NCBI RefSeq assembly: GCF_900117315.1
Contig: NZ_LT630337.1
Span: forward strand, 257,368 to 321,367
Origin: Bacillus massilinigeriensis
GTDB taxonomy: Bacteria > Bacillota > Bacilli > Bacillales > Cytobacillaceae
DNA length: 64,000 nucleotides
Direction of reading: 5' to 3'
The notes under the pieces are model-generated. The model did no database searches. It was not told the origin of the DNA and saw only the letters and a list, made by a program, of their open reading frames with translations. Below, in pieces: positions 54,966 to 64,000 of the stretch (positions are counted from its first letter, which is position 1; every line of letters starts with the position of its first letter). Position numbers and translations under genes: made by a program.

Positions 54966-57487
54966 AACGGCTAAATTCAATCGCCTTCCGTTTTTGGTTA
55001 ACGATGAACATAATCATATTAATCGGAATAACGGCGATAAGTTTAGTTCATCTCTTCAAAGAATCTAACCATTTAGAAACAACACTCAAAAATGAAGGAA
55101 TAACTGCAGCTAATACTTTAAGCTCTGCCATTGGTCTAAATATGTTAAAAGGGGATTATTCGCAAATTAGTCCACTTGCCTATTCATTATTAGATCAACC
55201 GAATATGAAATATGTCATTATCAAAGACATAGACGGAAGAATTATTAATCAAAAAGGCGAAACGTCAGATACAAATAAAAACCGAATTATCGTTGAAAAA
55301 GTACCTATTCTTTACTTTCAAAAAAATGTTGGTGAAATTGAGATTGGATTAGAAACAGATGAATATAAGGAACAAATCAATTTGCTTGTACTATCCACGA
55401 TATTAACTGGATTAATAACCTCATTGATATCTGTCATCATATCCTTTTGGTTTAGTAAACGATTAACAATGCCTTTAAAGAGGTTAGTTGTAGCAACAAG
55501 ACAAATGACAAAAGGCAACAGAAATATTGTTGTTACTGAAGGTGGTACTAGGGAAATGAATGAACTTCTAGTTGCCTTCAATAAAATGTCACAAACCGTC
55601 CAGGACTATGAAAATACACTAGTAGAAAAGATAGATATGGCAACTAAAGATTTGTCCGAAAAAGTGGAAGTTCTTGAAGTGATGAGTAATATATCTCAAT
55701 CTGTTATTGAAAATGATTTAAATAAGGATGAAATCATTAAAATTATTTTAAGCCAATTATTGCATTATACAAAGGTAGATAAGATTACATTATCAATTAG
55801 TGATGAAATGAATTTGGAAAGCATTGATATATACGAGCTTGATGGGACTGACCATATTAAGAAATCGATTGTTCAAACATTTGATTCGCCAATACAAAAA
55901 GTAGTAGCAGAATCAAAGCCATTAATTCGGAACAATTTAGAAGCCAACTCTTCATTTTCTCGAGAAAGGAAATTAATTGCAGAGGGATTTCGTTCAACTC
56001 TAATTATTCCCTTATTAACAAAATATAAGGTCATTGGTACTATTAACTTCTCCAGTAAACAGAAGGATTTCTTCAATGATGAAATCGTTAGTCAAGTATC
56101 CGTTTTTATCAATCATGTTGCCATGGCCATCGACCGTGCATCATTAGATGAATCACTTCATTGGGCTGCCTATCATGATTATTTAACAAGCTTACCAAAT
56201 AATCGGATGTATAAAGAAAAAATAGAGGAAATCTTAACAGATATTAAAGAAGGCAAAGACAAGAAATTTGCCATTCTTTTTATGGATATTGATCGTTTTA
56301 AAATAATTAATGATACTTTAGGACATAAAATAGGAGACCAATTATTGGTTGAGGTAAGTAAGCGTCTTCAGAAGAATTTGGATGAAGGTTTAACGGTATC
56401 AAGAATGAGTGGCGATGAGTTTACGATATTAATTCCAGAAATAGAACAAGAAGAGGAAGCGGCTAATTACGCAAAAGAAATTCTCTCCTTATTTAAGAAG
56501 CCATTCAGTGTTCAAAGCTATGAGCTTCATTTATCAGTTAGTATTGGTGTAGCCGTCTATCCGAATGATGGAGAAGATTCGGATACCTTAATTAAACATG
56601 CTGATACGGCAATGTATCGAGTGAAGGAGCAAGGGAAAAACAATTATGCGGTCTATTCTCCTTTAAAATCAGATCCTTCCTATGATCAATTAATTTTTGA
56701 AAACGATTTACGTAAGGCATTAAATAAAAATGAATTCACCGTTCACTATCAGCCAAAGATAAATATTTTCACGGGAGAAATATCTGGATTGGAAGCATTG
56801 TTACGATGGGTTCATCCTATAAAGGGGTCTATTCCTCCAATGAAGTTTATTCCAGTTGCTGAAGAGACAGGGCTTATTATCCCAATTGGCGAATTTGTTC
56901 TTCGTGAAGCAGCTCGCCAAAATATGGCATGGCAAGAGGCGGGAGTTCCACCTATTCCTGTTGCAGTAAATTTATCAACAAGACAGTTCTTGCAATCCAA
57001 CTTAGTGTCAACTGTAGAAAGTGTTTTACGGGAAACCGGATTGCCACCTCATTTATTGGAATTAGAAATAACGGAGAGCATGACGCTCGATATTGATAGA
57101 GCTCTAGGAATCCTTGATGGTCTAAAATCACTTGGTGTAAAAATTAGTATAGATGATTTTGGGACGGGCTATAGCTCTCTTCATTATTTGCAACAACTAC
57201 CAATTGATCGGTTGAAAATTGACCAATCCTTTGTAAAAGATATTACAACCAATGAAAATAATGCCGCAATTGTATCCACAATTATTCATATGGCAAACAA
57301 CCTGAAGCTACGTGTTACTGCTGAAGGGGTAGAAACGGAAAGTCAGACGACTTATTTACAAAATAATCTTTGCGAGGAAATTCAAGGCTATTACTTTAGC
57401 CATCCACTTGCAGCAAATGAATTTTTGGAGAATTACCAAGTCATAAAGGAAAAAGCAAAGGATTGGAAGCTCGAAAGGGTGAGTTAA
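54962..57487 (+). CDS. Membrane c-di-GMP signalling protein (HAMP-GAF-GGDEF-EAL)
   Basis: The 841-residue protein has two membrane helices (about 12-30 and 145-167) flanking a roughly 110-residue extracellular sensor, HAMP (168-220), a GAF-like domain (about 240-400), GGDEF (about 405-570) and EAL (about 585-835). The diguanylate cyclase signature is SGDEF (483-487), a tolerated variant. The phosphodiesterase residues are present: EAL at 611-613, LEITESM, IDDFGTGYSS, KIDQSFV and TAEGVE. It could make and/or break c-di-GMP. Coupling to the binding protein upstream suggests control by an extracellular ligand. A terminator follows (57493-57530). Confidence 0.93.
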   Translation: MKRLNSIAFRFWLTMNIIILIGITAISLVHLFKESNHLETTLKNEGITAANTLSSAIGLNMLKGDYSQISPLAYSLLDQPNMKYVIIKDIDGRIINQKGETSDTNKNRIIVEKVPILYFQKNVGEIEIGLETDEYKEQINLLVLSTILTGLITSLISVIISFWFSKRLTMPLKRLVVATRQMTKGNRNIVVTEGGTREMNELLVAFNKMSQTVQDYENTLVEKIDMATKDLSEKVEVLEVMSNISQSVIENDLNKDEIIKIILSQLLHYTKVDKITLSISDEMNLESIDIYELDGTDHIKKSIVQTFDSPIQKVVAESKPLIRNNLEANSSFSRERKLIAEGFRSTLIIPLLTKYKVIGTINFSSKQKDFFNDEIVSQVSVFINHVAMAIDRASLDESLHWAAYHDYLTSLPNNRMYKEKIEEILTDIKEGKDKKFAILFMDIDRFKIINDTLGHKIGDQLLVEVSKRLQKNLDEGLTVSRMSGDEFTILIPEIEQEEEAANYAKEILSLFKKPFSVQSYELHLSVSIGVAVYPNDGEDSDTLIKHADTAMYRVKEQGKNNYAVYSPLKSDPSYDQLIFENDLRKALNKNEFTVHYQPKINIFTGEISGLEALLRWVHPIKGSIPPMKFIPVAEETGLIIPIGEFVLREAARQNMAWQEAGVPPIPVAVNLSTRQFLQSNLVSTVESVLRETGLPPHLLELEITESMTLDIDRALGILDGLKSLGVKISIDDFGTGYSSLHYLQQLPIDRLKIDQSFVKDITTNENNAAIVSTIIHMANNLKLRVTAEGVETESQTTYLQNNLCEEIQGYYFSHPLAANEFLENYQVIKEKAKDWKLERVS

Positions 57488-57620
57488 ATAAAGGACTGTC
57501 TCAAGAGAACTTCTATGGGGCAGTCTTTTTTTGTATTACGAACAATTCATATAGACATCTTCATTGAGATAAGCTAGTATCAAAAGCAATGATGATCTTT
57601 ACATAGTGAAGGAGAAAATT

Positions 57621-58760
57621 ATGAATGAAAATATGATAGAAAAGATGAAGCCGTTTATTCAAGCTGCATGGGAGAAGGCTGGTTTTACTCAACCAACCAC
57701 AATTCAATCTAAGGCCATTCCTTTCATTTTAGATGGAGTCGACGTAATAGCAGAATCTCCAACTGGGACAGGTAAGACCCTGGCCTACTTACTGCCAGTT
57801 TTGAATGCAATTGATTCGACTAAGAAAACCATTCAAGCAGTTATCTTAGCTTCATCTCAGGAGCTTGTTATGCAAATTCAAAGCGAGGTGCAGACATGGT
57901 CGGAAAATAGCGGAATTCGAGCGGCAACGTTTATTGGTGGTGCCAATGTGAAAAGACAGCTTGAAAAGATCAAGAAAAACCCTCATGTCATCATTGGGAC
58001 ACCTGGAAGAACTTTAGAGCTTATTAAACAAAAGAAGCTAAAAATGCATGAGGTCAAAACTATTGTTTTGGATGAGGGTGACCAATTATTAACCCAAGAG
58101 CATAGAGGAACTGTAACAGATATAATAAAATCCACCTTAAAGGAACGACAGGTGCTTCTTTTCTCAGCAACACTTCCCAATCCAACAGAAACACTTGCTA
58201 GGGAATTAACAGCAGGGGCAGAGGTCATAAAGGTTGAAAAGGATGAAACAATAAACGCAGCAAATGTTGAGCATATTTATTTTACTTCGGAACCTCGAGA
58301 TAAAATCCTTATTTTGGAAAAGATTTCTCGATTGGATGTAAAAGCATTAGTATTTATGAAAGATATCGGGAATTTAACAGTAGCCTCTGAGAAGCTTAAT
58401 TATAAGGGAATAAACGTAGCAATACTTCATAGTGATTTAAATAAGGATAAAAGAAAAAATGCTTTAAAGGATTTTCGAAATGGAAAAACTAATCTTTTGT
58501 TGGCTACCGATGTAGCAGCAAGAGGCTTGGATATTAAAGGCATCACGCATGTCGTTCATTTTGATTTTCCAAAGGATATCAAGCAATACATCCATCGATC
58601 TGGACGTACAGGAAGATTTGGAGCGGAAGGTACAGTGTTATCCATTGTAACAGATCGTGAAGAAAGGGAATTAAAAAAGTTTGCTCGTGAGCTAGAAATC
58701 CCTTTATCAGAGAAGGTCTTCTTTAAAGGCGAAATCATCAACAAATCAGAAAGAAAATAG
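57621..58760 (+). CDS. DEAD-box RNA helicase (short, DEGD variant)
   Basis: The 379-residue helicase core has Q-motif PTTIQSKAIPF, Walker A SPTGTGKT, motif II VLDEGDQL (DEGD rather than DEAD), SAT (FSATLP) and motif VI HRSGRTGRFG. There is no C-terminal extension. The size resembles the Bacillus YfmL-type helicase involved in ribosome assembly and cold growth, an identification I hold tentatively. ATG 57621 follows GAAGGAG. Confidence 0.88.
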   Translation: MNENMIEKMKPFIQAAWEKAGFTQPTTIQSKAIPFILDGVDVIAESPTGTGKTLAYLLPVLNAIDSTKKTIQAVILASSQELVMQIQSEVQTWSENSGIRAATFIGGANVKRQLEKIKKNPHVIIGTPGRTLELIKQKKLKMHEVKTIVLDEGDQLLTQEHRGTVTDIIKSTLKERQVLLFSATLPNPTETLARELTAGAEVIKVEKDETINAANVEHIYFTSEPRDKILILEKISRLDVKALVFMKDIGNLTVASEKLNYKGINVAILHSDLNKDKRKNALKDFRNGKTNLLLATDVAARGLDIKGITHVVHFDFPKDIKQYIHRSGRTGRFGAEGTVLSIVTDREERELKKFARELEIPLSEKVFFKGEIINKSERK

Positions 58761-58853
58761 AGGATACTTTTTCCTTTAGTTATAGTTATCGAATAGCACC
58801 CTTCCTTTTTACTCATACTATTTTTGACTCTTTAATAAAGGAGAAGTGGGAAA

Positions 58854-58988
58854 ATGGGAAGGACTAAACGTGGCAATGCCAATGCACAGCGTAACAAAAA
58901 CAAGAAAGAAGGACCACGAACAAGCGAAGAGCTTGTAGAGTTTACGAACACGACAAAGGAACGGAAGAATAACGTCCCATTAGATTAA
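58854..58988 (+). CDS. 44-residue basic protein, possibly a minor spore protein
   Basis: The short open frame has a clear AAAGGAG site and encodes MGRTKRGNANAQRNKNKK at the start, then an acidic end. The composition and the MGR start resemble small spore-associated proteins of Bacilli. A terminator (AGAACTCC/GGAGTTCT, 58999-59032) directly follows, supporting a real gene. The family is not certain. Confidence 0.6.
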   Translation: MGRTKRGNANAQRNKNKKEGPRTSEELVEFTNTTKERKNNVPLD

Positions 58989-59172
58989 TGAAATACAGAG
59001 AACTCCCTTTTTCTGAAAGGAGTTCTTTTTTTGTAGTATTTAAAAAAATATAAATCAGTACCTTGCATTATTCACTACCGTGTATTATTATAGTGATTGC
59101 TGGTAATATATAACTGTTTGCCTGCTATTGTATTTTCATTAGTAGCAAATAAAGAATAGGGGGCACAATCCT

Positions 59173-59502
59173 TTGAATGTACAGTTTAAAAAAGGCGTGC
59201 TTGAATTATGCGTTTTAATTTTGATTTCAAAAAAGGATCAATATGGCTACGAATTAGCCCAAAATATTTCGAGTAGGATTGAAGTGGCAGAGGGAACTCT
59301 TTATCCATTATTAAGAAGGCTCACAAAAGAGGGGTACTTAACAACATATTTATTAGAATCGACAGAAGGTCCACCGAGAAAATATTATTCAATTACATTC
59401 ACTGGATACGATTATATGAATGAATTGGTAAAGGAATGGCGTCAGTTTTCTAGCGCAGTAAATGAGTTTATCGAGGAGGGAATATTGGATGGTCAAGAAT
59501 GA
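59173..59502 (+). CDS. PadR-family transcriptional regulator
   Basis: The 109-residue winged-helix regulator has the PadR pattern: [23 protein letters not shown], then [17 protein letters not shown] and [13 protein letters not shown]. The start is TTG with AGGGGG upstream. It overlaps the DUF1700 gene and probably represses its own operon, which encodes envelope proteins. Confidence 0.93.
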   Translation: MNVQFKKGVLELCVLILISKKDQYGYELAQNISSRIEVAEGTLYPLLRRLTKEGYLTTYLLESTEGPPRKYYSITFTGYDYMNELVKEWRQFSSAVNEFIEEGILDGQE

Positions 59503-60049
59503 ATTTATATCAAAATTAGAATCATTGCTCAGTAGGGTCCCAGAGGATGATAGAAGGGAGATGCTGTACGACTACGAAGAGCATTTTGAAATCGGGTTAG
59601 CAAACGGGAAGAGTGAAAAGGATCTCATTGCAGAATTAGGAGATCCTTATGTTATTGCGCGGGACCTACTCGCTGATTATCGTGTTGAAAAGGCAGAAAA
59701 GGATAGAACGGTATCAAATATATTTCATGCGATTATTGCCTCTATTAGTCTAAGCTTTTTTAATCTTGTATTTGTTTTAGGTCCTGTGATTGGATTACTT
59801 GGGGTCTACATTGGTTTATGTGCAACTGCGCTCGCATTAACACTTTCACCACTAGTTGTCATTTTTTCATCGGTAATGGGTTTTAGTTATGAAAGCTTTA
59901 CTGTCAACTTTTTTGTTTCCATTACCCTATTTAGCTTAGGAGCATTGCTTAGCATCGGGATGATTTATGTTGGGAAATTCTTCTACCAAATTATCCTTCG
60001 ATATATAAAATTTAATATTAGGGTCATTAAAGGGGGGAAAGCAGCATGA
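59489..60049 (+). CDS. DUF1700-family membrane protein
   Basis: The 186-residue protein has the N-terminal HAAS-type helix ([29 protein letters not shown]) followed by three to four membrane helices. It is typically encoded between PadR regulators and DUF4097 proteins, exactly as here. I choose ATG 59489, which follows GAGGAGGG. The role is unknown, with envelope stress suspected. Confidence 0.88.
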   Translation: MVKNEFISKLESLLSRVPEDDRREMLYDYEEHFEIGLANGKSEKDLIAELGDPYVIARDLLADYRVEKAEKDRTVSNIFHAIIASISLSFFNLVFVLGPVIGLLGVYIGLCATALALTLSPLVVIFSSVMGFSYESFTVNFFVSITLFSLGALLSIGMIYVGKFFYQIILRYIKFNIRVIKGGKAA

Positions 60050-60999
60050 AAAAACTAGCATCGGGGTTGTTATTATTACTTGTCATTGGAATGGTTGGGA
60101 CAATTGTTTCTCTAAAGGCAAATGGCGGATTTTCTTTTGACACCTATAATGTCAGCGATAAAAAGACAGTAAATGGAGAAAACATTGAGGAAGTTGAAAT
60201 TGATAGTTCATCAAGTGATGTGAAGGTTGTTCCAACAGATGAAAAAGAGATATCCATTGAGCTTTCCGGCAAGGTAAGTAAAAAGCTAAAGAGGAAGCTT
60301 CAGCTTGATGTTGTTGAAAGAGGAAATAAATTAGAAGTAGCATTAAAAGGAGAAAATCAACTCAAATTCAATATTGGAGTACTGATTGTAGATACAAATA
60401 TTAACGTCTACCTACCAGAAAAGGTCTACCAATCAATAAAAGTGGAAACCTCCTCAGGCTCTAATGAAATTGATAGCTTAAAGGCAAAAGAACTCTCTTT
60501 AAGAACTAGCTCTGGTGATCTTCTAGCTAGAGATTCGGTAGCAGAGGATACATTCATAATACAATCCTCAAGTGGGGAAGTAGATTTAAAGAATAATAAA
60601 GCAAATATATTTGATGTGAAGGTAAGCAGTGGATCATTATATGCAGTGGATTTAGATGGAAAGGAATCAACCTTTCATTCATCCTCTGGAGAAATTAGTT
60701 TAAAAAATGTCATTGGAGAGATCGTTGCAGAGGCCTCCTCTGGGGAAATAATCATTGATAATGAAGAGACGACAGGAAATATGTATACAGAAACGTCAAG
60801 CGGGGATGTATCTGTTGCATTTGATAAAAAACCTACTTCATTAGCAATTGATTTTAAGGGTAACTCAGGGGAAGGGAATGTAGAGATAAAGGGATTAAAA
60901 TATGATGAAAAATCAGAGGACAACATCATCGGGCAGATTGGCTCTGGACAATATAAATTAAAGGTTAGAACTAGTTCAGGTGACTTTGAATTGAAATAA
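60046..60999 (+). CDS. DUF4097-family putative adhesin-like membrane protein
   Basis: The 317-residue protein has one N-terminal helix (GLLLLLVIGMVGTIVSL), then a long beta-helix of repeated SSG(D/E) turns (SSSSDVKVVPTD, SSGEVDLKNN, SSGEISLKN, TSSGDVSV), the DUF4097 pattern. It overlaps DUF1700 by 4 bp. Function is unknown; the extracellular beta-solenoid may sense envelope state together with PadR and DUF1700. Confidence 0.87.
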   Translation: MKKLASGLLLLLVIGMVGTIVSLKANGGFSFDTYNVSDKKTVNGENIEEVEIDSSSSDVKVVPTDEKEISIELSGKVSKKLKRKLQLDVVERGNKLEVALKGENQLKFNIGVLIVDTNINVYLPEKVYQSIKVETSSGSNEIDSLKAKELSLRTSSGDLLARDSVAEDTFIIQSSSGEVDLKNNKANIFDVKVSSGSLYAVDLDGKESTFHSSSGEISLKNVIGEIVAEASSGEIIIDNEETTGNMYTETSSGDVSVAFDKKPTSLAIDFKGNSGEGNVEIKGLKYDEKSEDNIIGQIGSGQYKLKVRTSSGDFELK

Positions 61000-61107
61000 T
61001 CGTTTGAAAAAAAGGTAAAGGGTCCGTTAATACCATATCCATTAATCTAGAAGGTATCCTTTTGAAATCTAGATATTAAGGCGGTAGAAATGAGACCCTT
61101 TTATTAT

Positions 61108-62634
61108 TTAACTGTACTCAATTTTCTTCAACGGCTTTTTGGTTGGACCTTCAATAACCTCTCCGTCGATGGAATATCTGGATCCATGACAAGGGCAATC
61201 CCATGTATGGTCACCATGGTTCCATTCAACCTCGCAGCCTAAGTGGGTACAGGTAGTATCAACTATGTGAAGCTTTCCATCAGAATCCTTGAATGCCCCA
61301 GCTCTTTTTCCATTCACCATTACAACGGAGCCCTCATCATTTGTTAAATCGTTAGGATCCTTAGGTACAAACTCCAGCTTTCCTTTTAATAGGTGACCAG
61401 CCACATCAGCATTGGTGCTGATAAATTTCTTTAAGCTAGGGTCTGCATTATACCTTTGTGGTGAAAATAATTCCTTATATGGATTCTCCTTTTCAAGGAT
61501 TAGGTCTTTAAGTAATAGAGCGGCTGAGGTACTGTTTGTCATCCCCCATTTGCGGAAACCTGTCGCAAGAAGAATGTTTGAATGATTTTCAGTGATTGGT
61601 CCGATATAGGGTACCTTATCGAGTGTGGTTAAATCCTGAGTGGACCAACGATATTTGTATTGCTCAATTCCAAAAATCTCCTCAGCAAATTCTTCTAATG
61701 CTAAGTAATGCTGCATCGTGTCAATCCCTTGGCCTGGTTTATGATTTTCGCCACTTACTAGGACAAGCTTTTCCCCATTAACAGGTGTATACCTAAGGGA
61801 ACGTGTTGTGTCATCAGCACTTAGATACATCCCACCAGGAAAGGTTAACCTCGGCTTGATTGCAATGACATAAGCTCTTTCTGGATACATTCTTGTAAAA
61901 TAGAGTCCCTTTTTATCATAGAAAGGAAAATGAGAGGCAATGACGATATACTTTGACGTAATCTTATTTCCAGAACGGGTTACCAATTTTGGTTGAGCCC
62001 CTTCTTCAATATCCGTTGCAGTGGTATTTTCAAAAATCACTCCATTGGCATTTGTAAACTCATCCACGACTTTCTTCAAATATTTTAAAGGATGAAATTG
62101 TCCCTGATTTTTCATAACTAATGCATTTTGTATTTTGATTTCAAAAGGAATGGAAGGGACAATCGAACCATCTATACCGAGTTTTCTGTATGCATCTGCT
62201 TCCTTTTCAATCTTACTGGCATATTGATCCTTTATGGCATATATGTACGCATCCTCCATGCTAAAGTCACACTCTATTTGTTTATCCTTTATCGTACTTT
62301 TAATAAATTCCATTGCATCCGTTGCGGAAGAATAATAGAGCCTTGCTTTTTCTTGACCAAAATGGCTAATCAATTCATCATAAATAAGACTATGCTGGGC
62401 TGTTACCTTTGCTGTTGTATGCCCGGTGGTTCCATTGAGAATCTTCCCAGCCTCAACAATAGCGACCCTTAAACCTTCCTTAGATAAAAGGTAGCCTGTG
62501 GTAATCCCGGTAATTCCACCCCCCACAACGGTTACATCAAAGGATTGATCTTCATTTAAAGCTGGAAAGCTTGGTAGCTCAACTTCTCTCCAAAAAGGTT
62601 CAGGAAACTGTGGCATTTGATCATTCGTACTCAT
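61108..62634 (-). CDS. FAD-dependent oxidoreductase with C-terminal Rieske [2Fe-2S] domain
   Basis: The 508-residue protein combines a DAO-type FAD domain (VTVVGGGITGITTGYLL near residue 35) and a Rieske domain with CTHLGC and CPCHGS cluster ligands near 460-480. It resembles Bacillus YhfW-type proteins. I begin at the Met before STNDQMPQ, which follows AGGAGG. The substrate is not known; an amine or amino-acid oxidation linked to the cluster is plausible. Confidence 0.9.
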   Translation of the reverse strand: MSTNDQMPQFPEPFWREVELPSFPALNEDQSFDVTVVGGGITGITTGYLLSKEGLRVAIVEAGKILNGTTGHTTAKVTAQHSLIYDELISHFGQEKARLYYSSATDAMEFIKSTIKDKQIECDFSMEDAYIYAIKDQYASKIEKEADAYRKLGIDGSIVPSIPFEIKIQNALVMKNQGQFHPLKYLKKVVDEFTNANGVIFENTTATDIEEGAQPKLVTRSGNKITSKYIVIASHFPFYDKKGLYFTRMYPERAYVIAIKPRLTFPGGMYLSADDTTRSLRYTPVNGEKLVLVSGENHKPGQGIDTMQHYLALEEFAEEIFGIEQYKYRWSTQDLTTLDKVPYIGPITENHSNILLATGFRKWGMTNSTSAALLLKDLILEKENPYKELFSPQRYNADPSLKKFISTNADVAGHLLKGKLEFVPKDPNDLTNDEGSVVMVNGKRAGAFKDSDGKLHIVDTTCTHLGCEVEWNHGDHTWDCPCHGSRYSIDGEVIEGPTKKPLKKIEYS

Positions 62635-62835
62635 TGATATCCTCCTACTAAGCATCTTAGTAGGTAATTTTGCCATCTTTATCAATAATTATTAAATGAA
62701 AAATAAACTCTTGATAAAACCGGAGTAACGTTCCCGGATGTCTTTGGCGATTTTGTCAACACTGGAGCTGTTTCTCGTTCTCCATTTGAACAAAAAGGAG
62801 ACAACCCTCTTAATGAGAGCTGCCTCTAGTGAAAT

Positions 62836-62988
62836 CTAATGTTTTTCTTTAGACTCCTTTAATCGGTCGATTCTAGTGGAATCCTCAGTGTTCATGGCTG
62901 ATCTTAAATAATGAAATAAAGTGCCGCCTACAACCCCTAAACAAATGACAAAACCAATTACCGTTATCCACATTCCTGCCATTTGCAT
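62836..62988 (-). CDS. 50-residue single-helix membrane protein
   Basis: The short open frame starts MQMAGMWITVIGFVICLG, one membrane helix, followed by a charged tail (STRIDRLKESKEKH). AAGGGGG lies just upstream of the start. It is probably a real small protein of unknown function. Confidence 0.6.
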   Translation of the reverse strand: MQMAGMWITVIGFVICLGVVGGTLFHYLRSAMNTEDSTRIDRLKESKEKH

Positions 62989-63169
62989 TCCCCCTTTTTA
63001 ACATATATGTGAAAAAACAATAGGTCAGAAGTGTCTTTTAAAAATGATCAATCATAAGGATGAAATTTATAAAACAATCAAAATAATAAAAAAATTGTCG
63101 AAAATTAAAGGGAATTTATGTTGTTCTCAAGAATTATGAAAGTGGAATAAATCATTGGGGGGAACAAAA

Positions 63170-63649
63170 TTGAGTTTTAAAACAGCAGATTTGTGTGATG
63201 ACTTTTCCGAACAACTCAAAATTTGTGAGGTTGAGTTTAAATCGTACGGGAAAAGGAAAAAGTTTTGGGGACCAATATGCACAGTAAGGGTTTTTGAAGA
63301 CAATGTATTAGTAAAAAGCGCCTTGCAAACAATACCAGAGGGAAGTGTACTAGTTGTTGATGGAGGCGGTTCAAAGCGATGTGCGCTTATGGGAGATATG
63401 CTAGGTGAAATAGCGCAAAATAGAGGGCTAGCAGGGGTTATTATTTATGGCTGTGTTCGAGATGTAGCTGAGCTAGCGGAAACAGATACGGGTATCTTTG
63501 CAATAGGAAGCAACCCATTGAAAAGCGTAAAAAGGGGCCAAGGCGAAAACGAAGTTACTCTCCGATTTGGCGGAATCGAGTGGAAACCTGGAGAATTTGT
63601 TTACGCAGACGAAGATGGAGTCATTGTTTCAGCGGAAAAATTGTTTTAA
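63170..63649 (+). CDS. RraA-like family protein
   Basis: The 159-residue protein has the RraA/HMG aldolase-like fold: LCDDFSEQLKICEVEFKSYG, VLVVDGGGSKRCALMGDMLGE and GVIIYGCVRDVAEL, including the conserved Gly-rich loop and Arg-Asp. In other bacteria these proteins are RNase E regulators or 4-hydroxy-4-methyl-2-oxoglutarate aldolases; RNase E is not typical of Bacilli, so an aldolase-type role is more likely. I choose TTG 63170, with GGGGGG 7 bases upstream. Confidence 0.88.
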   Translation: MSFKTADLCDDFSEQLKICEVEFKSYGKRKKFWGPICTVRVFEDNVLVKSALQTIPEGSVLVVDGGGSKRCALMGDMLGEIAQNRGLAGVIIYGCVRDVAELAETDTGIFAIGSNPLKSVKRGQGENEVTLRFGGIEWKPGEFVYADEDGVIVSAEKLF

Positions 63650-63669
63650 AGTGGCATATATTATTTTGG

Positions 63670-63706
63670 AACCTGCGGATGCGAGCTGCATTTGCAGGTT
63701 TTTTTG
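63670..63706 (+). terminator. Terminator after the RraA-like gene
   Basis: AACCTGC pairs with GCAGGTT, with an inner ATGC/GCAT stem and a following T run. Confidence 0.8.
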
Positions 63707-63797
63707 CGTTTTAGGGTATCTGGAGGGTGGTTTTGAGTATGGGTTGTACCAATTAAGGGGGACAGTACTATTATATCTGAGAAAATTTTGGGGATTT

Positions 63798-63911
63798 CCG
63801 CGATTATTTTGATATATCCGCGATTATTTTAATTTATCCGCGGAAAATAGCAAAATATCCGCGATTATTTCGATATATCCGCGATTATCCCGATATATCC
63901 GCGATTATGCC
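63798..63911. repeat. 20-bp tandem repeats, CCGCGAT type, locus 2
   Basis: Units start with CCGCG at 63798, 63818, 63838, 63859, 63879 and 63899, with consensus CCGCGATTATTTYGATATAT. The third unit is degenerate and 21 bp long. It is the same family as 44060-44139. No gene is seen in 63650-64000. Confidence 0.85.
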
Positions 63912-63992
63912 GAAACCCCGGAAACCCCGGAAACCCCGGAAACCCCGGAAACCCCGGAAACCCCGGAAACCCCGGAAACCCCGGAAACCCCG
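63912..63992. repeat. 9-bp tandem repeat GAAACCCCG, nine copies
   Basis: Nine exact head-to-tail copies of GAAACCCCG start at 63912 and are followed by a degenerate copy at the window edge, so the array may continue. It directly abuts the 20-bp repeats. Confidence 0.9.
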
Positions 63993-64000
63993 AAACCCTG

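Overview
The window is a low-GC Bacillota chromosome, most likely a Bacillaceae species. Supporting signs are strong AGGAGG-type ribosome binding sites, a T-box leader on brnQ, a preQ1-I riboswitch on queT, a consensus CcpA cre site ahead of a sugar ABC operon, a MutS2-like protein and many U-tailed terminators. The genus cannot be fixed from sequence alone. A glutaminyl-tRNA synthetase gene is present, which many Bacillota lack.

Layout. 1-3.9 kb: MutS2-like ATPase, flavodoxin-fold quinone reductase, EamA exporter. 4.1-18.1 kb: a type II-A CRISPR-Cas locus in the order cas9 (compact, about 1061 aa, related to the S. aureus Cas9 group), tracrRNA, cas1, cas2, csn2, then a long array (78 repeats, 77 spacers) transcribed in the same direction. 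An IS256-family element cuts csn2 with an exact 8-bp target duplication; removing it restores a 320-codon gene in frame. An IS3-family element sits inside repeat 47. A second copy of that IS3 element interrupts a membrane-protein gene just beyond the array, so the distal 31 spacers lie between two directly repeated IS copies.

21-30 kb: flavodoxin, NarL-type two-component system, serine hydrolase, ABC exporter, lipoprotein, QueT, a decayed M1-peptidase-like gene, GNAT acetyltransferase and two small or membrane genes. 30-37 kb: T-box-controlled BrnQ, then a CUT1 sugar transporter with its LacI-family regulator. 37-44 kb: RecQ, GlnRS and a polar amino-acid ABC transporter. 44-50.6 kb: two OmpR-type two-component systems, a hotdog thioesterase and an HtrA protease.

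50.7-53.3 kb: a minus-strand operon for a secreted acidic/His-rich stalk-domain protein, a small anchored protein, ApbE flavin transferase and a ferric-reductase-like membrane protein. Its promoter carries the same direct-repeat motif as the promoter of the nearby response regulator, suggesting one metal- or redox-responsive module. 53.5-57.5 kb: an orphan sugar-binding lipoprotein translationally coupled to a membrane GGDEF-EAL protein, a plausible sugar-sensing c-di-GMP circuit. 57.6-64 kb: DEAD-box helicase, PadR/DUF1700/DUF4097 operon, FAD-Rieske oxidoreductase, RraA-like protein, and 20-bp and 9-bp tandem repeats at the window end.

The most notable content is the CRISPR locus (compact Cas9 with intact catalytic residues, an intercalated tracrRNA, a transposon-disrupted adaptation gene and a transposon-split array), followed by the two sensor modules at 48.6-57.5 kb.
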